DNA from: Mogibacterium sp.
GTDB lineage: Bacteria; Bacillota; Clostridia; Peptostreptococcales; Anaerovoracaceae
Reading direction: 5' to 3'
DNA length: 55,556 nt
NCBI GenBank assembly: GCA_017432075.1
Contig: JAFRJV010000023.1
Coordinates: forward strand, 1 to 55,556
The position numbers were made by a program, and so were the translations under genes. Numbering within the stretch: position 1 is the stretch's first letter; each line of letters opens with the position of its first letter. The notes beneath the pieces were generated by a model. That model made no database searches. It was not told where the DNA came from and saw nothing but the letters and a program-made list of their open reading frames with translations. Of this stretch, positions 22,701 to 28,880 are shown one piece after another.

Positions 22701-23185
22701 GGTTTTGCCTTTTTGTACTTTCCGTATTCCTTAACTGCAAGTCTTCCGCAGTCAGTGCTGCCGTCACCCGTTGTGCTGAAATCACTGCCGAGCAGTATGT
22801 CATCGAGCCTTGCGCACTGAGCGAACATCCTGCTCATATCCGCACAGCGGCGGGTATCAAACGAGGAAATATCCATCTCGCTCAGATTCGCACAGCCCTC
22901 AAACATTGAATCCATTCGTGTGACATTTGACGTATCGAATCCGCTCAGGTCCGCTTTGATCATCTTTCTGCAGCCCTTGAACAGTCCTGCGAGAGATGCT
23001 CCGTCTGGGAAGCTCACATCGCGCGTAGCGACCACAGATCTGATCTCATCTTCAAATCCTTTCCATGGAGCTCCTTCGTCACCCAGGTCTGCAGCCAGTC
23101 CGTTATCGATAAGGAGGTTGCCGTTCTCATCGATTCCCCAGAGGCATTCGCCCCATTTGCCTACTTTTTTAAAGTTGCCTGCCAT
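16799..23185 (-). CDS. Giant 23-repeat MBG/YDG-like protein with BspA-type N-terminus
   Basis: A protein of about 2128 residues. Residues 60-135 resemble DUF285/BspA-type leucine-rich repeats (FDTSNVTRMDSMF). Residues 165-246 resemble an InlB B-repeat (ending DLYAIWG), and 247-335 an Ig-like domain. From about residue 340 there are 23 tandem units of about 76 residues, each with a WxY..FxYDG..K.V.L.GLPEGV..Y.GN.A..AG.YTA pattern and ending in W.I.KA.YDMS. Unit 19 carries an insertion of about 24 residues. There is no signal peptide, C-terminal anchor or LPxTG motif. ATG 23185 is chosen because the longer frame starts at the predicted transcription start. Function unknown; adhesin-like in plan. 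Confidence 0.85.
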   Translation of the reverse strand: MAGNFKKVGKWGECLWGIDENGNLLIDNGLAADLGDEGAPWKGFEDEIRSVVATRDVSFPDGASLAGLFKGCRKMIKADLSGFDTSNVTRMDSMFEGCANLSEMDISSFDTRRCADMSRMFAQCARLDDILLGSDFSTTGDGSTDCGRLAVKEYGKYKKAKPIAVEGFKVLYHSNFGGEAEEVVEERRTIPNAGYQIETPMFDKPDESWKFMSWNSRPDGSGASLPSGTDIREVDRDLDLYAIWGHAPKIGEVTEPAPFSFGESIPFELPDIISVNDPEVTGYLEISPNGEEGTWRPINHNAILPVSCDGHLLRLHAANSVGEAVSNPVKLSIRRANIDISGVRWAEDDDMTYDGSVKHVWLEGLPEGVVPKYIGNEGVEAGTYTSTISFDFDQDNFNEPLIVREHEWTIRKGSYDMSQVGWVYDGPFGYDGKEHGVELKGLPEGVTAVYADNSASEAGVYTAKAKFDYDSSNYEKPQDVAPCVWEIKKVEIDASGLEWSGCEDFVYDGEPKKVFITNLPENAEVEYDGAEETQAGKYLARASLNGNYCFMGPAEYEWEIAKASYDMSGAAWSGYTDFEYDGETHIVQLASYPEELGVRYSGNEGRRAGEYTARVSFINPDTHNYNTPEDMTTGWRIGKKNIDMSGVKWNYKGAFTYDGEVKQVELEGLPEGVYAEYENASAYDAGIYNAHANLRFDGDNLEVASPADCSWRILKSRIDISDVHWDYSEPFEYDGNEHGIHLVNVPEGVEAEYSGNTGIEAGRYAASAVLVPTDTTNYEVPEINGCSWSIDKAEYRLPQLSWTDSSSFVYDGSDKSVSIVNDLGDAVRVNYTGNTAKGAGRYFAKAVFSPVDDDNFRAPDPQGYSWSIRKAKFDMSGAHWDYSEPFVYDGSPKTVSVAGLPDGVYAEYFNASATDAGAYTSTAKFRVMDADNYEDNIPDMMLDWRIEKASFDMSEVKWQENREFSYDGETKGVRLTGLPDGLTPEYEGSSASAAGEYTARAGFIYDEKNYKKPEVATCHWIIKRTPVDVSAVNWDYNEAFVYDGREKTVAARNVPEGTMVKYSNAKASQAGTYVAAAEIIPDDMDNLTKSRLENLTWRIEKGDYDMSHVRWDYDKPFTYDGSEFRVVLKGLPEGVLPTYRGNTARDAGTYKASVSFTAADSRNFNTPEPMELEWTIRKAEYDMSGASWDYEGEFRYNGRMHEVSLRGLPDGIRAVYSGNAAADTGSYEAAAELIPYDSYNYNQPVIESCKWQIVKADYDMSAVRWDYNRPKVFNGREQSVMLEQLPNGIQAYYSGNEGKEAGRYTAKAMLSVSDPANYNTPSVADCDWEIEKADYDMSTASWDYEPGCFTYDGERKTIELKGLPENVTASYNENSADRAGNYIATASFATTDSNFRAPEPVSIDWSINKADYDMSGAAWDYDGSYVFDGTPKRIQLTGIPEGVSVSYEGNTAVNAGSYTAIARFGIDTSDFSFPEEMYCEWEIEKADPDIRSLRWDYSRAFVYDGDIKSVRLEGVPESLSVEYTGNTATGAGTYTAHAELTPKDPANYNGTAIRDCEWRILKATYDMSGARWEGEFKSVYDGSEKSVYIAGLPEGITPVYHGNTAVNVGSYSASVDLQYDADNYHTPEMGGCEWSISKASYDMSQAAWQGITGFTFDGSEKSVYIAGLPEGITPVYTGNTAKDAGSYEASVELKYDAENYEQPTFGGCNWSIAPAAVDVDVNAVEWVYDGPYMYDGTPKSVSIASKTRQLGFFEKLRGVVPETYLAGIPEGFDVVYSGETATDAGVYYTTAKLVNREPGNYTERELPPFKWEILKKPIDMSGVHWNYEGPFTFDNEEKCVELAGLPDTVKVTYTNNRAVNSGEYEAMAVVEAKDPVNYETPAPVSGCWWHIDKASYDMSEVHWDYEDEFVYNGKEKSVRLLGLPEGVRVEAYVGNKGVDAGGYTAEAKLRYKHKENFEAPSVPELRWKIAKKPLDLSEVTWNYNDDTVFVYDEKAKEVKLEGVPEDIEVVYTDNCKINAGTYTARARLIYDTRNCEAVEIPDLKWRILRAKYDTSAVHWDYEEPFEYDGTEKHITLKSVPWQIAVRYRDNRAVAPGKYTAKAYLTYDNENFETPEIDTTIDWEITGKE

Positions 23186-23256
23186 TTTTCCGTACCTTTT
23201 TATCGTTAGTGTTATCTGCAATCGTGCTTCCGCGAGCACATAATCATACATAGTAG

Positions 23257-23262
23257 ATTATA
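23257..23262 (-). promoter_or_regulatory. Candidate -10 element for the giant repeat protein gene
   Basis: A perfect TATAAT on the minus strand about 70 bases upstream of ATG 23185. The -35 position falls in the T-rich tail of the upstream terminator (TTTATT) and is weak. Transcription would begin near 23250. Confidence 0.35.
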
Positions 23263-23277
23263 CTAAATAATCCGTGC

Positions 23278-23317
23278 AAAATAAAGAAATCCGCAGACCT
23301 ATTTCTAATCTGCGGAT
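23278..23317 (-). terminator. Intrinsic terminator after the met operon
   Basis: Nine-pair hairpin ATCCGCAGA (23309-23317) / TCTGCGGAT (23289-23297) with an 11-base loop, followed on the minus strand by TTCTTTATTTT. It lies 25 bases past the racemase-like gene. Confidence 0.85.
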
Positions 23318-23341
23318 CTCAGTCATCTGTTTTCCGTGTAT

Positions 23342-24046
23342 CTAGCAGTTTGCTTCTGTAAGCGCTTCGAACATCCTGTCGGCCGGATCTATCAGTGAAA
23401 GACCTGTTCGCACTGCGAGTTCATCCTTAAAATACGGGAAGTGAGTGCAGCCGAGCACTATCGCCTCGGCTCCGCATGCTTCCATGTACTTAGCCATTTC
23501 CTCAAGCCCGCAGTCTTCGACTATTTTCTCAGGAGCCACACCGTCCTCTATCATGCGGACGATGGCCATGTTGCCCGTGCCTATTACATAGACGTCAGGG
23601 CACGAGGCCATGAGAGCTTCCTCAATAGCATGTGCCGAGAGATTGTTGGCGGCCATCACCCCTACGCGGCTGAACTCTTTGCCGAGAGATCTGTACACCT
23701 GAAGAGGTGTATAGATACGGATATCTTCACCCGTTTCTATCGACTTTTTCACAGCATAGATGTCGAAATCAAAAGATCCGGAGAGCGAGTTGCAGTAGAT
23801 GAAGAAATCCCTGGCTCCTTCATCGATCGCACCATCGAATAACACGTCCATGATTTCGCGCTTTCCGTCATCGTCCGTATACTGGAATTTCACCTGCTCG
23901 TCGCAGTCCAGGGATACCGGATAATACAACGGCAAGAAGCCGGGCTCTGTGCCGGCTTCCTGCATTTTGCGTTCAATGAACTCGACACCCATCTGAGTGT
24001 CTACGGGAGTTCCCGCTATGACTGCTGTTTTGATCAGTTTACTCAT
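23342..24046 (-). CDS. Aspartate/glutamate racemase family protein
   Basis: A 234-residue member of the Asp/Glu/hydantoin racemase superfamily, cofactor-independent enzymes using two cysteines. The second catalytic region LGCTHFPYF is clear near residue 195; the first appears as YCNSLSG near residue 84 instead of the usual CNT pattern. It follows metQ by 12 bases with an AGAAGG ribosome site and precedes the operon terminator, so it is probably expressed with the methionine transporter. Whether it acts on aspartate, glutamate or another amino acid cannot be told. Confidence 0.75.
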   Translation of the reverse strand: MSKLIKTAVIAGTPVDTQMGVEFIERKMQEAGTEPGFLPLYYPVSLDCDEQVKFQYTDDDGKREIMDVLFDGAIDEGARDFFIYCNSLSGSFDFDIYAVKKSIETGEDIRIYTPLQVYRSLGKEFSRVGVMAANNLSAHAIEEALMASCPDVYVIGTGNMAIVRMIEDGVAPEKIVEDCGLEEMAKYMEACGAEAIVLGCTHFPYFKDELAVRTGLSLIDPADRMFEALTEANC

Positions 24047-24058
24047 TTACCTTCTGAT

Positions 24059-24883
24059 TTAGAACTTAGGCTGAACAGCTCCGTTGTACTTTTCAAGGAT
24101 GAAGTCCTTAACAGCGTCTGTCTGGATAGCCTTGACGAGAGCCTGTGTCTTCTCGCTGTTCTCATTGCCGGCATTGACTACGATAACGTTAACGTATGTC
24201 TCAGCAGCCTCGGAATCAGCAGCCTCGTAAGCAACTGCGTCGTCTGTCGTGAGGCCTGCGCCGAGTGCATAGTTGGCATTGATAACGCCGAGTGCGAGGT
24301 CAGGGAGCGAAGCCGGGATAGTTGCAGCCTCGAGCTCAACGATCTCGATGTTCTTAGGATTGTCTACGATATCGAGCTTTGTAGCCTCGAGTCCTACTCC
24401 GTCTTTCAGTGTGATAACGCCGTTTGCTGCGAGCAGCTGGAGAGCTCTGGCTTCGTTTGTTACATCGTTAGGAACGCCGATCTTGTCTCCGTCAGCAAGA
24501 GCATCGAAGCTGTCCTTCTGGCCCTTGTAAGCTCCCATTGCTTCATAGTGTACGTTTCCGACAGCTACCAGATCAGTGCCGTTCTCTGAGTTATACTGAT
24601 CGAGGTAAGGAACGTGCTGGAAGTAGTTGGCGTCAACATCGCCGTCTGTTGTAGCTACATTAGGCTGTACATAGTCATCGAACTCGACTACTTCAAGTGT
24701 CCATCCGTCAGCTGCGAGAGCCTCCGAGATCGAATTGAGGATCTCAGCGTGAGGTGTAGGAGAAGCTGCTACCTTGATGGTCTTATCTGCGGAATCACCA
24801 CCACCTCCTCCGCATGCTGCGAGGATGCCGAGGGAAAGTACGAGTACTGCTGCAAGAATGCTGAATCTTTTGATGTTCTTCAT
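24059..24883 (-). CDS. metQ: Methionine ABC transporter substrate-binding lipoprotein
   Basis: NlpA/MetQ-family solute-binding lipoprotein that captures methionine outside the cell for MetNI. The N-terminus has a signal peptide ending in the lipobox LAAC, after which Cys would be lipidated. The mature protein carries the family pattern SPTPHAEIL, VQPNVATTDGDVDANYFQHVPYL and FVNVIVV-like strands. 274 residues, the normal length. It lies 75 bases after metI and 12 before the racemase-like gene. Confidence 0.93.
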   Translation of the reverse strand: MKNIKRFSILAAVLVLSLGILAACGGGGGDSADKTIKVAASPTPHAEILNSISEALAADGWTLEVVEFDDYVQPNVATTDGDVDANYFQHVPYLDQYNSENGTDLVAVGNVHYEAMGAYKGQKDSFDALADGDKIGVPNDVTNEARALQLLAANGVITLKDGVGLEATKLDIVDNPKNIEIVELEAATIPASLPDLALGVINANYALGAGLTTDDAVAYEAADSEAAETYVNVIVVNAGNENSEKTQALVKAIQTDAVKDFILEKYNGAVQPKF

Positions 24884-24958
24884 TGTTTTGTCCCTTTCTG
24901 CTTAATCGTTTTTCTTAGTGATATTTTAGCTTTTTTATTTATACCCTCAGGGGTTTAA

Positions 24959-25621
24959 CTAGTTGATGCGGTTGTCGTATTTGTTGACCACCTTTATTCC
25001 TATTTCCTGGAAGATCTGAACCAGTATTACCAGGAGGACTATAGTTATCCACATTATCGACGGCTGGAACCTGTAAAGACCGTATCTGATGGCGATCTCT
25101 CCGAGTCCGCCGGCTCCGACTATACCGGCCATAGCCGTATAACCGAGTATGTTGATCGTTGCCACCGCGGCTCCGTTCAGAAGCGACGGTCTGGCTTCGA
25201 GCAGCATCACCTTGCGGATGATCTGCATGTTGCTCGCGCCCATGGCCTGTGCCGCTTCGATGACTCCCGGATCTACTTCGAGGAGCGACTGCTCCACGAG
25301 TCTTGCTACGAAAGGCGCCGCTGCCACTATCAGGGCTGCAGTCGCCGCCTCCTTGCCTATGCCCGTTCCGATCAGCTTACGTATGTAAGGCATCAGCGCG
25401 ATCATCAGAATGAGGAAAGGCACCGATCTCAGAATGTTGACTATGAAGCCTACCACCTTGTTATATATCCCCAGCGGCCTTATGCCTCCCGGCGCCGTCA
25501 CTATCAGAGAAACTCCGACAGGCAATCCTATTATGTATGATACCACCGTACAGATGATGATCATGTACAGGGAATCCAGCGTCCCGTGTCCGAGCAGGCT
25601 CAGCAGTTCATGAATATCCAT
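24959..25621 (-). CDS. metI: Methionine ABC transporter permease
   Basis: MetI-type inner membrane permease of 220 residues with about five membrane helices and the EAA loop (EAAQAMGASNMQIIRKVMLLEA) that contacts the ATPase. Its start codon overlaps the metN stop (TAATG), giving translational coupling. It forms the MetNIQ importer with its two neighbours. Confidence 0.93.
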   Translation of the reverse strand: MDIHELLSLLGHGTLDSLYMIIICTVVSYIIGLPVGVSLIVTAPGGIRPLGIYNKVVGFIVNILRSVPFLILMIALMPYIRKLIGTGIGKEAATAALIVAAAPFVARLVEQSLLEVDPGVIEAAQAMGASNMQIIRKVMLLEARPSLLNGAAVATINILGYTAMAGIVGAGGLGEIAIRYGLYRFQPSIMWITIVLLVILVQIFQEIGIKVVNKYDNRIN

Positions 25622-26664
25622 TATGCCTTCACCTCCTCTTCGATCTCATCCTCATCTATCTCGGTGAACTCAACGCCTTTTGCCTTGAGGTACTCTTTCT
25701 GCTTATCTGCAGTTTCCTTATCAGCCGCCAGACATATCACCATCTGGCCTTTCTGAGCTCCTCCCAGCACATCGAGGTTTGCATACAGGAAGTTCACCGG
25801 CGCCTTGAGTTCCATTATCATGTTGGCGATTATTGGTTCACCTGCAGTTGCTTCATCGAACACGAGCCTGACCCTGTTCTTTGTCGAAGTCTTTGTCAGA
25901 GGTTTTTCGTGAGCTCTTCCGTCAGGGAAGAACAGCTTTCTCGCAGCCTTCGTTTTCGGCTTCTTGAAGATCTCAGATACTTCTCCGCGTTCCACGATCT
26001 CGCCGTTTTCGATGACCGCCACTTTGTTGCAGAGCTGCTTTATTACTTCCATCTCGTGGGTTATGACTACGAGAGTGATCCCGCGCTCCTCGTTGATCTT
26101 GCGGAGCAGGCTCAGGATAGAACGGGTCGTCTTAGGGTCGAGCGCCGATGTAGCTTCGTCACAAAGTATGACTTCCGGATCGGATGCAAGCGCTCTCGCA
26201 ATTGCTACTCTCTGCTTCTGACCTCCGGAGAGCTGCGACGGGAATGAGTGTGCTCTGTCCTCAAGGTCTACGACCTTCAGAAGCTCCTGAGCTTTCTCCA
26301 GTGCTTCAGCTTTAGGCACTCCCGCGATCTCCAGAGGGAAAAGTATGTTGCCGATCGCGTCTCTCTGCATCAGCAGGTTGAACTGCTGGAATATCATGGA
26401 TATCTTGCGTCTGTGGATGTTGAGGTCCTTGTTTTTAAGGCCGGTAAGGATGCTGCCGTTGAAGATGACTTTACCCTCGGTCGGCTGTTCGAGGAGGTTT
26501 ATCGTTCTGACAAGCGTCGACTTGCCTGCGCCGGAGAGACCGATTATTCCGTATGAGTCTCCTTTTTCAATGTCCAGGTTGATATCTTTCAGCGCGACCA
26601 CCTTGCCGCCCTTGGTATCGAACTCCTTCGTGACCCCCTGCAGTCTTATTATGTGTTCTGCCAT
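25621..26664 (-). CDS. metN: Methionine ABC transporter ATP-binding protein
   Basis: ATPase of the MetNIQ importer, 347 residues. Walker A GLSGAGKST, signature LSGGQKQR and Walker B VILCDEAT are intact. The C-terminal 80 residues form the NIL domain, which binds methionine and inhibits transport when the cell is replete. Start chosen at ATG 26664 with an AAGGA site; the longer frame upstream runs through the attenuator hairpin. The hairpin ends about 25 bases before the start, so expression should depend on readthrough. Confidence 0.94.
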   Translation of the reverse strand: MAEHIIRLQGVTKEFDTKGGKVVALKDINLDIEKGDSYGIIGLSGAGKSTLVRTINLLEQPTEGKVIFNGSILTGLKNKDLNIHRRKISMIFQQFNLLMQRDAIGNILFPLEIAGVPKAEALEKAQELLKVVDLEDRAHSFPSQLSGGQKQRVAIARALASDPEVILCDEATSALDPKTTRSILSLLRKINEERGITLVVITHEMEVIKQLCNKVAVIENGEIVERGEVSEIFKKPKTKAARKLFFPDGRAHEKPLTKTSTKNRVRLVFDEATAGEPIIANMIMELKAPVNFLYANLDVLGGAQKGQMVICLAADKETADKQKEYLKAKGVEFTEIDEDEIEEEVKA

Positions 26665-26678
26665 TCTGTTCCTTTCTG

Positions 26679-26713
26679 AAAATAATATGGGGCAGGTCTT
26701 AACGACCTGCCCC
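26679..26713 (-). terminator. Attenuator terminator in front of metN
   Basis: Perfect ten-pair hairpin GGGGCAGGTC/GACCTGCCCC (26689-26713) with a five-base loop, then ATATTATTTT on the minus strand. It sits between the Met-rich leader ORF and metN, the position of a transcription attenuator, with the metN ribosome site immediately after. Confidence 0.88.
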
Positions 26714-26763
26714 GGCATCTCACACATGAGAAATATACACAGTTTCTGGATTCGTTACGACCT
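26694..26763 (-). promoter_or_regulatory. Predicted antiterminator pairing for met attenuation
   Basis: RNA segment AGGUCGUAACG (26763 to 26753) begins nine bases after the leader ORF stop. It can pair in 10 of 11 positions with CGUUAAGACCU (26704 to 26694), which is the loop plus 3' arm of the terminator. The two structures exclude each other. A ribosome waiting at the stop codon would cover the first segment; one stalled at a Met codon would leave it free. Confidence 0.6.
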
Positions 26764-26772
26764 TATCCTATG

Positions 26773-26838
26773 CTATTCATCGGCTCTGCACATGCACATG
26801 CCCATCATTCCCATTTCCATCATCATGTTTCTTGCCAT
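26773..26838 (-). CDS. Methionine-rich leader peptide of the met operon
   Basis: A 21-codon ORF starting MARNMMMEMGMMGMCMC and ending RADE, with nine methionine codons and two cysteines. A strong AAAGGAG ribosome site is spaced eight bases before ATG 26838. It sits between the operon promoter and a perfect terminator, the arrangement of amino-acid leader peptides such as TrpL or HisL, here rich in the residue the operon transports. The peptide itself need not have a function; its translation speed would report methionyl-tRNA charging. Leader peptides of this kind are unusual in Firmicutes, where S-box and T-box RNAs usually do this job. Confidence 0.75.
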   Translation of the reverse strand: MARNMMMEMGMMGMCMCRADE

Positions 26839-26875
26839 GTGAATGTGCTCCTTTCATAGAATAAGTTCATTTGCT

Positions 26876-26904
26876 AATATAGCAACAAACCCTTGTGTTG
26901 TCAA
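26876..26904 (-). promoter_or_regulatory. Promoter of the metNIQ-racemase operon
   Basis: Consensus TTGACA (26899-26904), 17-base spacer, TATATT (26876-26881) on the minus strand. Transcription would start near 26868, about 30 bases before the leader peptide start and about 205 bases before metN. Confidence 0.8.
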
Positions 26905-26946
26905 CTAATAAAGCCGATGGATTTTGTTGTTTTTCACAAAATGCAT

Positions 26947-27519
26947 TTATTTATCATCAGCAAGTGTTCCGCCCGCTTCCTTGATTTTCTGTCTTATCAG
27001 CTTATAGGCTTCCTTCATCTCATCCATGCCGTTAAAAGCGTGCAGCGGTACAGGCATTATCATCGTGTCGCTCATCCATACGTAGATAGCTTCCTCTGTG
27101 AGGTCTACCTGCTTGATGTCCTTGTAGTCGAACGACTGGTGATCGTCTCCCGCATCTGTCGTGAGGGCATCATCACCTATGGTGATAACATTTTCCTCTG
27201 CATGGACTCTCTCAAGTGTATCCGTTGAATTTTTAATGGCTTTGTCCTGCTGACGGAGCAATATTCTTTCAGCAAAGATCGGGCCGCCGATCCCTATAAC
27301 AGCAGCGACCGCGTAAGCGATCATGGTAAACTGATGATCCGCATGGAACACGGTGAAAAGCGCAGCGATGCAGATACCGCTGATAAGATATGTCAGCCTC
27401 TGTCTGTTTACCAGCTTGCGTCCGCCGGCTGTATAGAGGATACGGTAACGTCCGAATGCTATATAATCATCATCTGTAAGTACAAACTTTACTACTCTTG
27501 GATTCTTTTTTGTTGCCAT
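26947..27519 (-). CDS. YcxB-like membrane protein
   Basis: A 190-residue protein with two adjacent membrane helices (about residues 44-60 and 66-84) followed by a soluble C-terminal domain with the YcxB-like pattern FDYKDIKQVDLTEEAIYVWM. This family is widespread in Firmicutes and has no known function. An AAAAGGAGA ribosome site lies eight bases before the start. The upstream gap contains divergent promoters shared with gpsA. Confidence 0.7.
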   Translation of the reverse strand: MATKKNPRVVKFVLTDDDYIAFGRYRILYTAGGRKLVNRQRLTYLISGICIAALFTVFHADHQFTMIAYAVAAVIGIGGPIFAERILLRQQDKAIKNSTDTLERVHAEENVITIGDDALTTDAGDDHQSFDYKDIKQVDLTEEAIYVWMSDTMIMPVPLHAFNGMDEMKEAYKLIRQKIKEAGGTLADDK

Positions 27520-27570
27520 CTCTGTCTCCTTTTATGCCGGCAGATCCTGTCCGGCGCATTTACGGTTAAC

Positions 27571-27579
27571 AGTATACCA
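27571..27579 (-). promoter_or_regulatory. Extended -10 promoter of the YcxB-like gene
   Basis: TGGTATACT on the minus strand forms an extended -10 (TGn plus TATACT) about 50 bases before the gene. No good -35 is visible, as is common for extended -10 promoters. Confidence 0.4.
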
Positions 27580-27620
27580 CATGAGAGGCTGTCATGGTTT
27601 TAATTTGCAGTCAAAAACAG

Positions 27621-27626
27621 TATAAT
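27621..27626 (+). promoter_or_regulatory. Candidate -10 element of gpsA
   Basis: A perfect TATAAT about 63 bases before the gpsA start, facing away from the YcxB-like gene. The -35 region is poor, so this is only a candidate. Confidence 0.4.
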
Positions 27627-27688
27627 TATCTGGTAGACCCGTTAAGGGATTTTTAACTCATACGGATAGACAGAGAAGGGATAAAGAT

Positions 27689-28690
27689 ATGACTACAGTT
27701 GCATTTATCGGCGGAGGAAGCTTTGGTACAGCTCTTTCTACAGTGCTTGCAGGCAAAGGCTGCAGGGTCAACATTTTCGATATCGATCAGGATCACCTTG
27801 CACGCATGGCAGCAGACATGGAGAACAAAGACTACCTTCCGGGCGTAAAACTCAAAGGTGACTACCACTTCTGCAAAACAAATGAAGAAGCTCTTAGGGA
27901 TGCGGATTTCGTTATATTCGCTCTTCCTGCACAGCATGTAAGAAGCGCCATTAAAGCTGCCGTTCCTTTCATCCGCAAGGATGCGATCGTTACATGCATT
28001 TCCAAGGGTCTTGAACAGAAAACCCATAAGAGGATGTCAGAGGTCATAGGCGAATATTTCGACCTCGACAGATACGTCTGCATGAGCGGCCCTTCGCATG
28101 CCGAAGAATTAGGTATCGGAGTTCCTACCGTAGTTGCAATGTCATCGAAAAAAGAGGAATCCGCCATTGCTCTGGCAAAGGTCCTCAGCACCAATAAATT
28201 CAGAGTTTATCTTAACGATGACATGAAAGGTATGGAGCTTGCAGCATCGCTTAAGAACGTTCTTGCAGTTGGCTCAGGAATCGCTAACGGAGCCGGCTAC
28301 GGAGACAACACGCTGGCCGCAATGCTCACAATAGGTTGTGCAGAGGCAACAGCGCTCGGTGTTGTGCTGGGTGCAAGGCCTTCGACATTCTTTGGTCTGG
28401 CGGGCATCGGTGACATGATCGTTACATGCACAAGCATCCACTCCAGAAACTTCCGCTGTGGCAGACTGATCGGTCAGGGCAAGAAGCCTGAAGATGCCAT
28501 CAAAGAGATCGGCATGGTTTCTGAGGGTATGTACACCGCCGAAGTAGTGCATGAGCTTGCTGAACAGACAGGCGTAGAGATGCCTATCTTCAATGCTATA
28601 TATGACGTCATCAACGGCAACATCACAGTAAAAGATGCAATGGACGATCTCATGCTGAGACCTATCGGCTATGAGAGAGATTATCTCTAG
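27689..28690 (+). CDS. gpsA: NAD(P)-dependent glycerol-3-phosphate dehydrogenase
   Basis: Makes sn-glycerol 3-phosphate from dihydroxyacetone phosphate, the entry to phospholipid synthesis. Full length at 333 residues. The N-terminal Rossmann loop is GGGSFGTAL, the substrate region contains SGPSHAEE, and the catalytic lysine lies in ASLKNVLAVGSGIANG. The conserved RNFRCG is also present. Ribosome site GAAGGG precedes the start. It stands alone between divergent YcxB and the tRNA-Arg gene. Confidence 0.96.
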   Translation: MTTVAFIGGGSFGTALSTVLAGKGCRVNIFDIDQDHLARMAADMENKDYLPGVKLKGDYHFCKTNEEALRDADFVIFALPAQHVRSAIKAAVPFIRKDAIVTCISKGLEQKTHKRMSEVIGEYFDLDRYVCMSGPSHAEELGIGVPTVVAMSSKKEESAIALAKVLSTNKFRVYLNDDMKGMELAASLKNVLAVGSGIANGAGYGDNTLAAMLTIGCAEATALGVVLGARPSTFFGLAGIGDMIVTCTSIHSRNFRCGRLIGQGKKPEDAIKEIGMVSEGMYTAEVVHELAEQTGVEMPIFNAIYDVINGNITVKDAMDDLMLRPIGYERDYL

Positions 28691-28721
28691 ACCATTACGC
28701 AATAATCAAATATAATAAAAA

Positions 28722-28743
28722 ACGCCGGGCTCATGCCCGGCGT
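28722..28743 (-). terminator. Hairpin between gpsA and tRNA-Arg, T-run on the minus side
   Basis: Perfect nine-pair stem ACGCCGGGC/GCCCGGCGT with a TCAT loop. On the minus strand it is followed by TTTTTTATTATA, giving a good terminator against antisense transcription entering gpsA. On the plus strand no T-run follows; it may still act as the gpsA 3' end or a processing site before the tRNA. Confidence 0.6.
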
Positions 28744-28749
28744 ACATAT

Positions 28750-28825
28750 GCGCTCGTAGCTCAGTGGATAGAGTGTCTCACTCCGAATGAGAAGGCCGCG
28801 GGTTCGATCCCCGCCGGGCGCACCA
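28750..28825 (+). tRNA. tRNA-Arg (anticodon CCG)
   Basis: A complete cloverleaf of 76 bases with encoded CCA. The acceptor stem GCGCTCG/CGGGCGC has one G-T wobble. The anticodon stem TCTCA/TGAGA encloses the loop CTCCGAA with anticodon CCG, reading the Arg codon CGG. The T arm is GCGGG/CCCGC with TTCGATC in the loop. The last 11 bases recur at 34137-34147, which marks this gene as a likely integration site. Confidence 0.95.
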
Positions 28826-28880
28826 CCACACTTAAAGCGTCAACTCGTTGGAATTACAGCATTCTGACGAGTGCGTTTTT
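28815..28880 (+). repeat. Left copy of tRNA-end/terminator duplication (putative attL)
   Basis: Contains the tRNA 3' end CGGGCGCACCA (28815-28825) and, 29 bases later, a 26-base segment (28855-28880) identical to 34181-34206. The segment forms the 3' half of a terminator hairpin (ACTCGT/ACGAGT stem, then five T). The same two blocks in the same order lie 5.3 kb away, consistent with att sites of an element inserted at the tRNA end. Confidence 0.6.

Noticed and set aside
26664-26880. S-box (SAM) riboswitch or T-box upstream of metN
   Set aside because: No conserved S-box core or T-box sequence could be found; the leader ORF, terminator and antiterminator account for the region.
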